From Chloroflexota bacterium (GTDB taxonomy: Bacteria > Chloroflexota > Limnocylindria > Limnocylindrales > CSP1-4): 64,000 nt of DNA. The stretch covers positions 23,623-87,622 of the forward strand of contig VBEC01000021.1 of assembly GCA_005883615.1 (NCBI GenBank), read 5' to 3'. A program made the position numbers and the translations under genes. Shown one piece after another: positions 9,157-17,023 of this stretch (position 1 is the stretch's first letter; every line of letters begins with the position of its first letter). Below the pieces are notes generated by a model. The model was not told the origin of the DNA. It saw only the letters and a list, made by a program, of their open reading frames with translations, and did no database searches.

Positions 9157-9863
9157 CGCGCGTCTTCCAGGCTGGACGACAGGCTGCCGGGTGTCGCGAC
9201 GGGTCGGGAATCGGGCGGCTCGGTAGCTCGGCGGCCGGCGAGTCTCCTCACCACCAGACAGAGCACGAGGCCCACGACGGCGAGCGCGATCGAAGTATCG
9301 GTCCAGAACTTGGCGGGGAACAGCTGGACGAGCCGCTCGGTGCGAGGGTCGAACGTGTAGCTTCCACCCGCGAAGAAGACCCGATGAAAAAGGTCGAACA
9401 TCGCGTCGAACGCGAAGGCGAACAGGACCCCGCCGGCGACGATCAGGAGAGCGAGTGCCGTCGCTCCTCTGCGCACGGCGCGCCAGTACCATCCCGCGCC
9501 CCGACTCGCAGCCCCGACGACGGCCAGGATGGCCGCAGCGATGAGCGTCACGAGCCCGAGCCCGAGCAGGACCGTCCGCACGTCGGCGAGGTGCGCTCGC
9601 TCCCGCAGGTCGAAGACAGGCTGGCCACCGACCGCCTGGTCGAATGACGGCGGCCCGAGGTAGATCTGGTCGAGGACCGAATTCGTAACAGTGTGGACCT
9701 CGTCGCGCGTGAAGCCAGTCCAGGCGTCGGCCTGCGCTCGATCCTGTTCCAGCGCCACGTAAGCGGGGTTGAAGAAGAAGGCGACCATGACAGCCACGAT
9801 CACGACTGGCATCGCCAGGGCGACCAGCTCGGCCCCGGCACGGCGAGCCAGCATTCGACTCAT
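9153..9863 (-). CDS. DUF1461 / TIGR01906-type integral membrane protein
   Basis: A 236-residue protein with four predicted membrane helices (about 13-31, 98-117, 133-155 and 188-208). Between helices 1 and 2 is an outside loop carrying FDLRERAHLADVRTV, and before helix 4 comes FHRVFFAGGSYTFDP then LVQLFPAKFW. These blocks match DUF1461, a widespread bacterial family with no known function. The ATG has no ribosome site; TACCAT lies 7 bases before it. This gene heads the run into the M50-CBS protease and moeA-moaC-mogA. Confidence 0.85.
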   Translation of the reverse strand: MSRMLARRAGAELVALAMPVVIVAVMVAFFFNPAYVALEQDRAQADAWTGFTRDEVHTVTNSVLDQIYLGPPSFDQAVGGQPVFDLRERAHLADVRTVLLGLGLVTLIAAAILAVVGAASRGAGWYWRAVRRGATALALLIVAGGVLFAFAFDAMFDLFHRVFFAGGSYTFDPRTERLVQLFPAKFWTDTSIALAVVGLVLCLVVRRLAGRRATEPPDSRPVATPGSLSSSLEDAR

Positions 9864-9870
9864 ACGGTCG

Positions 9871-9876
9871 ATGGTA
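9871..9876 (-). promoter_or_regulatory. -10 hexamer (TACCAT), leaderless type
   Basis: TACCAT with 7 bases before the ATG of the DUF1461 gene. No Shine-Dalgarno sequence follows, so transcription probably starts at the A of ATG. Confidence 0.5.
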
Positions 9877-9972
9877 GCCCCCGCCGGTCGGGTCTGCGGT
9901 GTGTGGCCCGGAGGATTCGGCTGTCGCCCAGAGATATGCGGGACCGCCCCGACCCTGAGACCGGCTTTCTGC

Positions 9973-10362
9973 TTACTCCTCCTCGAGGGTGCGTGCCTGC
10001 TCCCACCAACCTTCGGTGCGCAGATCGTCCGGCGGCTCTCGCTTCAGCTCGCGCGCAGCCTTCGCAAGGCGCGCGCCAAACTCCTCCAACGAAAGGGACA
10101 GGATGTCCCGCAGGCCCTCGATGCCGGCCTGGATGAAGAGCTGGTGGTCGTCCTGGCCGAACGCCGCCAGGTTCAGCATCAGGGCTTCGTCGCGCCACGC
10201 GAGCACGTCGTTCGGCGAAGCATCGACATGGTCGGCCAGATATTGCCGGCGAGCCGGGGTCTCCGAGACCTCGAGCAGGATCCCGGTCGTGAAGATGCCC
10301 TGCTTCTCGAGCCGCTCGAGGTAGACGGGCTCGATACGGGTCAGCTCGGTGATCGGCGGCAC
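9973..10362 (-). CDS. DUF4332-like helix-hairpin-helix protein
   Basis: A 129-residue soluble protein. The first 50 residues (ITELTRIEPVYLERLEKQGI, then TGILLEVSETPARRQYLADH) read as two helix-hairpin-helix-like repeats of the kind found in DUF4332 proteins, which pair helical bundles to recognise DNA or protein. A second similar region follows (FIQAGIEGLRDILSLS). The start is GTG at 10362, chosen because CTGGAGGAGC lies 4-8 bases upstream; the frame continues further out without family similarity. No operon partner is evident. Function is unknown. Confidence 0.75.
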   Translation of the reverse strand: MPPITELTRIEPVYLERLEKQGIFTTGILLEVSETPARRQYLADHVDASPNDVLAWRDEALMLNLAAFGQDDHQLFIQAGIEGLRDILSLSLEEFGARLAKAARELKREPPDDLRTEGWWEQARTLEEE

Positions 10363-10566
10363 TGCTCCTCCAGGTCGATCTCTGCGGCCCCGATGATGCC
10401 AGAGCGCGCCCCGTCTTCGCGGCTCCGCCCGCCCCTCTGCCGCGATCCGTTCAGGCCTTCGGGTCGCCGAAGATCGTATTAGGGCAGCGGTCGTGCTCAC
10501 GCTCGGCATGAGGTCGTCCATCACGCACGATTGCGTCCGTTTTGTCCGCTAGGATACGGCCCAATC

Positions 10567-10585
10567 GGGTGCACAAACGGGTGCA
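10567..10585 (+). repeat. Left direct repeat of small island (att-like)
   Basis: GGGTGCACAAACGGGTGCA. A copy with one mismatch lies at 12374-12392, right after a recombinase remnant. Each copy itself contains GGGTGCA twice, 12 bases apart. The pair bounds about 1.8 kb and resembles attachment-site repeats of an integrated element. Confidence 0.55.
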
Positions 10586-10621
10586 GGATTGCTTCGGGAG
10601 CGGGGAGGTGGCGCGCAGGCC

Positions 10622-10924
10622 GTGGATGTGACCCTTGCGGCACTTGCCGACTCAGCCATCCAATCGTCCGACGGCAAGCTCAGCATCATCGGGCTGTTTT
10701 CGGAGATCCGCACGGGCGGCTTTCCTGCCGTGCACCCCCAATGCGCGCTCGACGCGCCGCCCACTTCCGACGCCTCACCGACGAGGACCGCCTCGATGAG
10801 CTCGACGCCGAGCACTGGCTCGCAGCCTGGGAGCGCGAGGGCGAGGCCGGCATTGGCTCCCTTCGACGGGGTTGTGGGCGAACTGCTGGCGAGCCTTCTC
10901 CAGGAACTCATCGGGCGGGATTGA
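10622..10924 (+). pseudogene. Truncated or frame-broken DUF6941-like remnant
   Basis: The frame from GTG 10622 begins VDVTLAALADSAIQSSDGKL and continues SIIGLFSEIRTGGFPAVHPQ, which reads like the N-terminus of the DUF6941 family (small proteins of unknown role). After about residue 38 the similarity ends and the frame becomes a Ser/Thr/Pro-rich string that does not look like coding sequence. Another frame over 10740-10830 instead gives a helical stretch (FRRLTDEDRLDELDAEHWLA) that could be a fragment of a second gene. I read 10.6-10.9 kb as decayed sequence inside the island. The rest of the 10363-11052 stretch holds the left direct repeat and nothing else I can identify. Confidence 0.4.
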
Positions 10925-11052
10925 ATGGTTCGGGCCTAGGGGGGCCTGCGGCGTTCTACATCGTCCACGCTCGCGGCGGGCGACGGCGTCGGGATCAGCA
11001 TCGCGACCGCGATGACCACTGCCGCAACGAGTCCCAGGGAGACCCAGATCCG

Positions 11053-11946
11053 ATGACGACAGAACCGACCGGGCTCTCGGGCGGCGCGTTGCAGGCGCGC
11101 ATCGATGAGCTCTGGGACTTCAAGGATCCTGCGGCCAGCGAGTCGAGATTTCGGGGTGCCGCCGGCGACGCCTCGACGATGAGCGAGCAGGACATTCTCA
11201 TGACCCAGGTGGCGCGAGCGCTCGGTCTCCAGGGCCAGTACGCAGAAGGACTGGAGATCCTCGATTCCATTCGGGCTAATGGGGACGATGACCTCGAAGT
11301 CGCGGCGCGCACACGCCTCGAACGGGGCAGGATCCTCAACACGCGCGGCGACCGTGACGAGGCGCGGTCGAGGTTCCAGGCCGCGTTCGATCGCGCGACC
11401 AGCGCCGGACTGGAGAACCTCGCAGTGGACGCGCTGCACATGATTGCCATCGTCTCTCCGCCAGACGAGCAGCTGATCGCAAACGAACGCGCGATCGCGT
11501 TGGCCAAGACGGCGAACGACCCGCGGGCACGGGGATGGCTACCCAGCCTCTACAACAACACAGGCTGGACCCACTTCGAGGCCGGCAACCTCGACAAGGC
11601 TCTCAAACTGTTCGAGCTGGCTCTCGACGAGCGGCTCAAGCTCGACAAGCCCCGTGAGATCGGGATCGCCCGGTGGGCCGTGGCCCGAACCCTCCGCGCG
11701 CAGGATCGGACCGAGGACGCGCTCGCCGCGCAGCGCGAGCTCAAGGGGTTCAATGCCGCGGCGGGAATATTCGACGATCCCTTCGTCGACGAGGAGATTG
11801 GCGAATGCCTGCTCATTCTGGGCCGATCGGAGGAAGCCCGGCCGTATTTCGCCAAGGCTGCCGATGGGATCTCGGCCGATGGCTGGATAATGGCCAACGA
11901 GCCTGAGCGTATCGCTCGCCTACGAGAGCTCGGCGGCGCAACCTGA
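11053..11946 (+). CDS. TPR-repeat protein of unknown function
   Basis: A 297-residue soluble protein made almost wholly of tetratricopeptide-like helix pairs: ALGLQGQYAEGLEILDSIRA, ARTRLERGRILNTRGDRDEA, SLYNNTGWTHFEAGNLDKAL and GECLLILGRSEEARPYFAKA are clear TPR units with the usual Gly/Ala and Tyr positions. Such proteins act as protein-binding scaffolds. The ATG at 11053 has AGGGAG about 13 bases upstream; the frame stays open to 10531 without TPR similarity. The gene lies between the two direct repeats and before the recombinase remnant, so it may be island cargo. It has no signal peptide or catalytic domain. Confidence 0.8.
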   Translation: MTTEPTGLSGGALQARIDELWDFKDPAASESRFRGAAGDASTMSEQDILMTQVARALGLQGQYAEGLEILDSIRANGDDDLEVAARTRLERGRILNTRGDRDEARSRFQAAFDRATSAGLENLAVDALHMIAIVSPPDEQLIANERAIALAKTANDPRARGWLPSLYNNTGWTHFEAGNLDKALKLFELALDERLKLDKPREIGIARWAVARTLRAQDRTEDALAAQRELKGFNAAAGIFDDPFVDEEIGECLLILGRSEEARPYFAKAADGISADGWIMANEPERIARLRELGGAT

Positions 11947-12004
11947 TCGGGATCGCGGTAGTGGCTCCATCGCGCGCGAGCTTCACCCGGACGACGACTC
12001 GGGG

Positions 12005-12370
12005 ATGTGGTCGCTGCCCGACGCTGACCCGGGGACGGTCGTGATCGTCCTCAGGGTCCTACGGGAGGTCGTGAAGCGGACCGAAGGGCGGATCGTTTCA
12101 TTCAGCCGCCGCGATGCCCGGCTGCTGCCGATCTTCTTTCGTGCGATCGAAGAGAACTACGAGAAGGTGCCGGCCCTGGCCGACTGGCACGCCTTCACGG
12201 CGGGCGAGGAGCTCGCGGTCATCAGCAAGGTACTAGGGCACGCGGACTACTCGACAACGCTCCGGGTGTACGCGCACCTCGATCCGGCGCGCGCGAAGTT
12301 GGCGGCGGCACGGATCGACGCCGTCCTGGGCCGCATGCTGCCAGCCATCGACGAGGCTGCCAACGCCTGA
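12005..12370 (+). pseudogene. Tyrosine recombinase (integrase) C-terminal remnant
   Basis: The last 55 residues read ELAVISKVLGHADYSTTLRV followed by YAHLDPARAKLAA, the C-terminal end of a phage-type integrase with the second catalytic His (LGHA) and the nucleophile Tyr (VYAHL). The N-terminal domain and the catalytic Arg and first His-x-x-Arg box are missing; residues 1-65 do not resemble an integrase. The gene therefore cannot encode an active recombinase. Its stop codon is 4 bases before the right direct repeat, the normal place of an int gene beside an attachment site. Confidence 0.75.
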
Positions 12371-12373
12371 ACT

Positions 12374-12392
12374 GGGTGCAGAAACGGGTGCA
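12374..12392 (+). repeat. Right direct repeat of small island (att-like)
   Basis: GGGTGCAGAAACGGGTGCA, 18 of 19 bases identical to 10567-10585. It begins 4 bases after the integrase remnant's stop codon. Confidence 0.55.
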
Positions 12393-12444
12393 AAGACCCT
12401 CGGTGGACTGCCCGCCGGAGGCCCTTTCACGCTCAGATCCGGGT

Positions 12445-13965
12445 CTATCTGGCGGGCTTGTCGCCGAAGATCGTGTAGTGCCATGGCTTCTCGGGCTGGC
12501 CCGTCAGCTCGATCATGACGTGCTTCACCTGCGTGTACTCCTCGAAGGAGTAGCTCGACATGTCCTTGCCGAAGCCGGACTGCCTGAAGCCGCCGTGTGG
12601 CATCTCCGAGGCGACCATCAGGTGGTCGTTGACGAGCACGTGGCCGAAGTTGAGCTCCTTGGCCGCGCGCATGGCGCGGTACACGTCCTTGGTCCAGACC
12701 GAGCTCGCGAGCCCGTAGCGGGTGTCATTTGCCTTCTCGATGGCCTCGTCGTCGGTGTCGAATGGCAGCACCGCGAGAACCGGGCCGAACACCTCGTTGC
12801 ACACGATGTCGCTGTCCTGCGCGACGTCGGCAACGAGGGTCGGGCGATAGAAGGCACCATGCTCGAAAGCGGGAACGATCGCCCGCGCCCCGCCGGTGAC
12901 GATGCGAGCGCCGGCCTGGCGCGAACGCTCGACGAAGCCCTCGACTCGCTCGACTTGCGCCTGACTGATCAGCGAGCCCATGTCGGTCGCCGGGTCGAAC
13001 GGGTCGCCGACACGAACGCCCTCGAACAGCTCCTGCAGGCGCGCGAGCAGGCGGTCGTGGACCGGACCGTGGACGTACAGGCGCGTTGCCGCGGTACAGT
13101 CCTGGCCTCCGTTGATGAGGGCTCCCGCTGTCGCGCCGCGGGCCGCTGCCTCCAGGTCAGCGTCGTCGAAGACGACGAATGGCGCCTTGCCACCGAGCTC
13201 CAGATGGACGCGCTTCAGATTGCGGGCGGCGAGCTCCTGGATCTGCCGGCCCGTGGCGGAGTCGCCCGTCAACGACACCATGTCGATGTCGGGATGCGCC
13301 GCGATCGCCGCCCCAACGATCTCGCCACGCCCCGTCACCACGTTCAGAACGCCGTCGGGCAGACCCGCCTCATGCGCGAGCTCCGCCAGCCGAATGGCGG
13401 TCAGCGGCGTTGCCGACGCCGGTTTCAGGATGACCGAGTTGCCAGCGGCGAGCGCGGGCCCGACCTTCCAGATCGCCATCCAGAAGGGGTAGTTCCAGGG
13501 CGCGATCTGGCCGATCACGCCGATCGGCTCGCGACGCACCATGCTCGTGTGACTACCCGAGTACTCGGCCGCGGCCTTGCCTTCGAGGTGCCTGGCCTGG
13601 CCCGCGAAGAAGCGCAGATTGTCGATCGAGAACGGCAGATCCGAGTCTCGCCGCAGCTTGTATGCCGATCCGGTCTGAAGCGTCTCGGTGTGGGCGATGT
13701 CTTCCGCGTTGGCTTCGATGAGGTCGGCCAGCTTGCTCAGGATCCCTGCGCGTTCGCTCGGCGGCTTGCCTCGCCAGCGCCGATCGCGAAAGGCCGCCCG
13801 GCCAGCGCGGACCGCACGGTCGACGTCGTCCACTCCACCGGCAGGCACCCGCGCCAGGATCTCGCCGGTCGCGGGGTTCAGGACGTCGATCCACTGTCCG
13901 CCCAGGGCGGGAACCGGCCCGCCATCGATGAACATCTCGCGATCCGCGACCGCCTCGACGGCCAT
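12445..13965 (-). CDS. Aldehyde dehydrogenase, gamma-aminobutyraldehyde dehydrogenase (PatD/YdcW) type
   Basis: NAD(P)-dependent dehydrogenase of 506 residues. Motifs in order: PWNYPFWMAIWKVGPALAAG and KPASATPLTA (cofactor site), the catalytic Glu in LELGGKAPFVVFDDAD, the catalytic Cys in GQDCTAATR, and EVFGPVLAVLPF. Over its length it reads closest to E. coli PatD: FRFFAG-like NLRFFAGQARHLEG, EYSGSHTSMVRREP, and SEMPHGG with SGFGKDMSSYSFEEYTQVKH near the end. Its substrate is probably an aminoaldehyde. ATG 13965 follows two GGAGG sites in a 31-base leader, with TAGACT upstream. It lies downstream of a flavoprotein and a PLP decarboxylase. Confidence 0.9.
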   Translation of the reverse strand: MAVEAVADREMFIDGGPVPALGGQWIDVLNPATGEILARVPAGGVDDVDRAVRAGRAAFRDRRWRGKPPSERAGILSKLADLIEANAEDIAHTETLQTGSAYKLRRDSDLPFSIDNLRFFAGQARHLEGKAAAEYSGSHTSMVRREPIGVIGQIAPWNYPFWMAIWKVGPALAAGNSVILKPASATPLTAIRLAELAHEAGLPDGVLNVVTGRGEIVGAAIAAHPDIDMVSLTGDSATGRQIQELAARNLKRVHLELGGKAPFVVFDDADLEAAARGATAGALINGGQDCTAATRLYVHGPVHDRLLARLQELFEGVRVGDPFDPATDMGSLISQAQVERVEGFVERSRQAGARIVTGGARAIVPAFEHGAFYRPTLVADVAQDSDIVCNEVFGPVLAVLPFDTDDEAIEKANDTRYGLASSVWTKDVYRAMRAAKELNFGHVLVNDHLMVASEMPHGGFRQSGFGKDMSSYSFEEYTQVKHVMIELTGQPEKPWHYTIFGDKPAR

Positions 13966-13996
13966 CGCTGTCCTCCGTGTGTCCTCCTGGTCGGGC

Positions 13997-14002
13997 AGTC
14001 TA
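13997..14002 (-). promoter_or_regulatory. -10 hexamer (TAGACT) before aldehyde dehydrogenase
   Basis: TAGACT three bases beyond the end of the preceding gene, followed by a leader of about 31 bases with AGGAGG twice before ATG 13965. This is a leadered promoter with the same hexamer as the leaderless ones. Confidence 0.4.
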
Positions 14003-14004
14003 GC

Positions 14005-15210
14005 TCAGTGTCCTTCTCGCGCCTGCGCTTCGGTCCGCTCGATGAGTGCCTTCGCGTATGACTGGTAGGCAATGTCGTCGAGAGGCGGGTTGATCAGGCC
14101 GGCGCGAGCGTCGCGGAAGGCCCGCTCGAGGCGGCCGGCAAGGTAGCCTGGCCCACCGGCAATCCGCAGTGCCTCGTCGGTCGCCGTCACCGCGGCATTC
14201 GTTGCGGTGATCTTGGCCAGGCCGATGTCGGCCAGAAGGGCCGACCTGTCGCCGGGCGGCGCGGCGTCCCAGCGGCCGGCCACGTCGAGAAGCACGGTGC
14301 GGGCAACCCGCAGCGCCGCGTCGAGCTTCCCGAGACGAACCTGAACCGTGGGCAGATCCGCGACCGACGCCGACCCGTCACCCGGCCTGCGCCCGAGCGC
14401 CCATCGCGTGACGTCATCGCGAGCGCCCTCGCCCACTCCGAGATAGGTGGCAGCGATGCAGACACCGAACCATGCGCCGGGCGCCGGCCCTCTCGGGTCC
14501 GGCTCCCCCGGCCAGCGTCGCGCGATCATGTCGTCCAGCCCGACACGAACGTCCTCGAGGCCGAGGGTTCCCGAGGCGGAAGCGCGCACCCCGAGGGCGT
14601 CGAACGACGGCCGGCGGAAGACGCCCGGGAGCTGGAGATCTACCAGAAACGTGCCGATGACCGGCTCGTCGTCTGCGGGCGCAGCACGGTCGCCTTCCAG
14701 GGTCGCCGTCACGAGCGCGAAGCGGAGGGCGGGCAACCAGGTCGTCCAGGTCTTCTCGCCGCGCAGGACTACCGTCTCACGATCGATCCGCGCCGTGGTC
14801 GCCGGGATCGCTCCCCTGGCCGGGCTGCCGCCGCCTTCCTCGGTCGCGGCCGAGTTCAGCAACGCGCCTTCGTCGCGGACGGCGGCGAAGAGGCGCTGGC
14901 GGAGTTGGGCCGGCCAACTGGCCGACTCGACCGCTGACCCCAGGACGTGCTGATGCATCGCGAAGCCGAGTGCGGCCGAGCCGTCAATGGCACCCAGCGC
15001 AGCCTGGCCGATGGCAGTCTCCTTGAGCCCTGCGCCGAGTCCGCCTGCGTCCACGGGCAGGCAGATCGTGTGCAGGCCCGCGGCGACGAGCGCGGCCGGC
15101 ACCTCGGGTCGGTAGACCTCCTCGGCATCGAGGCCCAGGCGCAGTCCCCGAAGCCGGTCCAACGCGTCGTCCAGTCGACTGGCGACTTCCGATCGAAGGC
15201 CCTCAGCCAT
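14005..15210 (-). CDS. Acyl-CoA dehydrogenase-superfamily flavoprotein lacking the catalytic Glu
   Basis: A 401-residue protein with the acyl-CoA dehydrogenase fold: an N-terminal helical domain with LVAAGLHTICLPVDAGGLGA, a middle beta domain (RGEKTWTTW), and a C-terminal helical domain ending GGPGYLAGRLERAFRDARAG. Where ordinary family members have YEGT, with the catalytic Glu, this one has NPPLDD. It is therefore unlikely to be a normal acyl-CoA dehydrogenase; it may resemble the flavin monooxygenase/oxidase branch (DszC-like) or use another base. Its start overlaps the decarboxylase stop by 8 bases and the aldehyde dehydrogenase follows, so it could oxidise the amine made by the decarboxylase. 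That role is inference. Confidence 0.8.
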   Translation of the reverse strand: MAEGLRSEVASRLDDALDRLRGLRLGLDAEEVYRPEVPAALVAAGLHTICLPVDAGGLGAGLKETAIGQAALGAIDGSAALGFAMHQHVLGSAVESASWPAQLRQRLFAAVRDEGALLNSAATEEGGGSPARGAIPATTARIDRETVVLRGEKTWTTWLPALRFALVTATLEGDRAAPADDEPVIGTFLVDLQLPGVFRRPSFDALGVRASASGTLGLEDVRVGLDDMIARRWPGEPDPRGPAPGAWFGVCIAATYLGVGEGARDDVTRWALGRRPGDGSASVADLPTVQVRLGKLDAALRVARTVLLDVAGRWDAAPPGDRSALLADIGLAKITATNAAVTATDEALRIAGGPGYLAGRLERAFRDARAGLINPPLDDIAYQSYAKALIERTEAQAREGH

Positions 15211-16765
15211 CCAGCGCGGCGGCTTCGCGGCGGAGGAGCTGCCAGGCCCGCTCGATATGGCGCCGCTCGGTACGCAGGTTGCCGATGGCCATCCGGATGG
15301 TGTATCGGCCGCCCAGCTTCGTGTGCGACAGGAACACCTCGCCCGTCCCGTTGACCGCCGTGATCAGCCTCGCGTTCAGCGCGTCAAGCCGCTCGGAAAT
15401 ACTACCTGCGTCGGTTCCATCCCGGAGCGCAGCCGGCCGATAGCGAAAGCACACCGTCGAGAACGGAACCGGCGCGAGACGCTCGAACTCCGGATCGGCG
15501 TCGATCCAGGAGGCGAACTCCTGCGCGAGCTCGATGTGATGATCGATCCGTCGGCGAAGGCCCTCCAGCCCGAACCAGCGAAGCTGGATCCAAAGCTTGA
15601 GTGCCCGAAAGCGCCGACCCAGCTGCGGCGTGAAGTCCGTGTAGTCACGCGGCGCCACCGAGCCGTCCGGCGCCTCGATATAGGCGCGACTCAGGCTGAA
15701 GGCCGTGCGCAGGGCGTCCAGCCGGCGCGTCAGGAGGAGCGAGGCATCGAGCGGTGTGAAGAGCCACTTGTGCGGGTTGATCACAATCGAGTCCGCGCGC
15801 TCCCAACCCGCGAATGGCGCGCGCCGGCCGGCGATGAGAGCCACCGGGCCGGCATAGGCCGAGTCCACGTGAAGCCACAACCCTTCACGCTCGGCCACAG
15901 CGGCGATCGCTGGGACGGGATCGACGGCCGTCGACGAGGTCGTCCCAACGGTCGCTACGATCGCGATCGGGCGGCGGGCGGCGGACCGGTCCGTCTCGAT
16001 GGCCTCCGCGAGCGCGTCCGGCCGCATCGCGTACGCCTCGTCGACGGGGATATGGACGAGGCTGGCTCGTCCGAGGCCGAGCGTCATCGCCGCCTTGTCG
16101 ATCGAGTTGTGTGCCTCCCTCGAGAGGTAGATCCGCAGCGACGGGACCTCGTCGCGTCCGGCGAGGCCTTCCGCGGCGGCAGAAAAGCCGGACGCTTCTC
16201 GCGCGCCGGCAAGGGCGATCAGGGACGACGTCGAGGCTGTATCGGTGAGCATGCCGTCGAATTCGGGCGGCAGCCCGACGCCCTGGCGAAGCCAGTCGAC
16301 GACCACCTGCTCCAGCTCGGTGCCGATCGGCGAGGTCCGCCACAGCATCGCGTTCTGACCGATCGCGGCGGTGAGCATCTCGCCCAGGATGCCCGGCGCC
16401 GACGCGGTTGTCGCGAACAGCGCCATGAAGCCGGGATGCTGCCAGTGCGTGGCGTTTGGCTCGACGAGACGGCGATAGTCGTCGAGGATCGCCGCGAGCG
16501 GCTCGGGTTGCTCGGGCGGAGACGCGGGAAAGAGCGGCTTGAGCGAGCCGGGCGTGATCGGCGGCATGACAGGACGTCGCTCGACCGTGGCCAGGTAGTC
16601 GGCCATCTGGTCGACCACGGCATGCGCGGCGGCGCGGAAGTCTTCGGGATCCATGTCGGTCAGGCCGGACAGCTGCTCCGACATCAGATTCCCGGGCAAC
16701 CGTGGATCGGGCGGGAGCTCGATCGGTCGAGTTCGGGGCTGCGGGGATCGCTCGGTCGTCGCCAT
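15203..16765 (-). CDS. Group II pyridoxal-phosphate decarboxylase (aromatic amino acid type)
   Basis: PLP enzyme of 520 residues that removes the carboxyl of an amino acid to give an amine. Motifs: N-terminal FRAAAHAVVDQMADYLATVE, HWQHPGFMALFATTAS, substrate/cofactor region ATVGTTSSTAVDPV, LHVDSAYAGPVAL (Asp pairs with the pyridine N), and INPHKWLFTPLDASLL, where Lys binds PLP. These match aromatic-L-amino-acid decarboxylases rather than glutamate decarboxylases, but the substrate is not certain. The ATG at 16765 has no ribosome site; TAGACT lies 7 bases before it. It heads a three-gene run with a flavoprotein and an aldehyde dehydrogenase. Confidence 0.92.
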   Translation of the reverse strand: MATTERSPQPRTRPIELPPDPRLPGNLMSEQLSGLTDMDPEDFRAAAHAVVDQMADYLATVERRPVMPPITPGSLKPLFPASPPEQPEPLAAILDDYRRLVEPNATHWQHPGFMALFATTASAPGILGEMLTAAIGQNAMLWRTSPIGTELEQVVVDWLRQGVGLPPEFDGMLTDTASTSSLIALAGAREASGFSAAAEGLAGRDEVPSLRIYLSREAHNSIDKAAMTLGLGRASLVHIPVDEAYAMRPDALAEAIETDRSAARRPIAIVATVGTTSSTAVDPVPAIAAVAEREGLWLHVDSAYAGPVALIAGRRAPFAGWERADSIVINPHKWLFTPLDASLLLTRRLDALRTAFSLSRAYIEAPDGSVAPRDYTDFTPQLGRRFRALKLWIQLRWFGLEGLRRRIDHHIELAQEFASWIDADPEFERLAPVPFSTVCFRYRPAALRDGTDAGSISERLDALNARLITAVNGTGEVFLSHTKLGGRYTIRMAIGNLRTERRHIERAWQLLRREAAALDG

Positions 16766-16772
16766 CGGCGGC

Positions 16773-16778
16773 AGTCTA
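16773..16778 (-). promoter_or_regulatory. -10 hexamer (TAGACT), leaderless type
   Basis: TAGACT separated by 7 bases (GCCGCCG) from the decarboxylase ATG. No Shine-Dalgarno sequence. Confidence 0.55.
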
Positions 16779-17023
16779 CGCGGTCGTCGGCGGGGCCCCA
16801 GGACCGACCCGTGAGTCAAGCTATTGCGCCGGCATCGGGTTTCCCCGCTCCGCCCTCGTCGTTCGTGTCGCTGTTGGCATTGATGCTCACCGCCGTGCGC
16901 GAGGCGGAGCATCAGCTGGATGGGCTTCCGGGGGGACGCTCCTGAACGGGCCCGGCTGGAAGCCGACATCAGCGGCCTGCGCTACGGCTATGAGCTGATG
17001 GTGAGGGCCCGGCTTGGCTCGGG

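Noticed and set aside
10936..11060. Minus-strand hydrophobic stretch ending at 10936
   Set aside because: It looks like a membrane helix in one frame, but it has no start or partner sequence and overlaps the upstream side of the TPR gene on the other strand.
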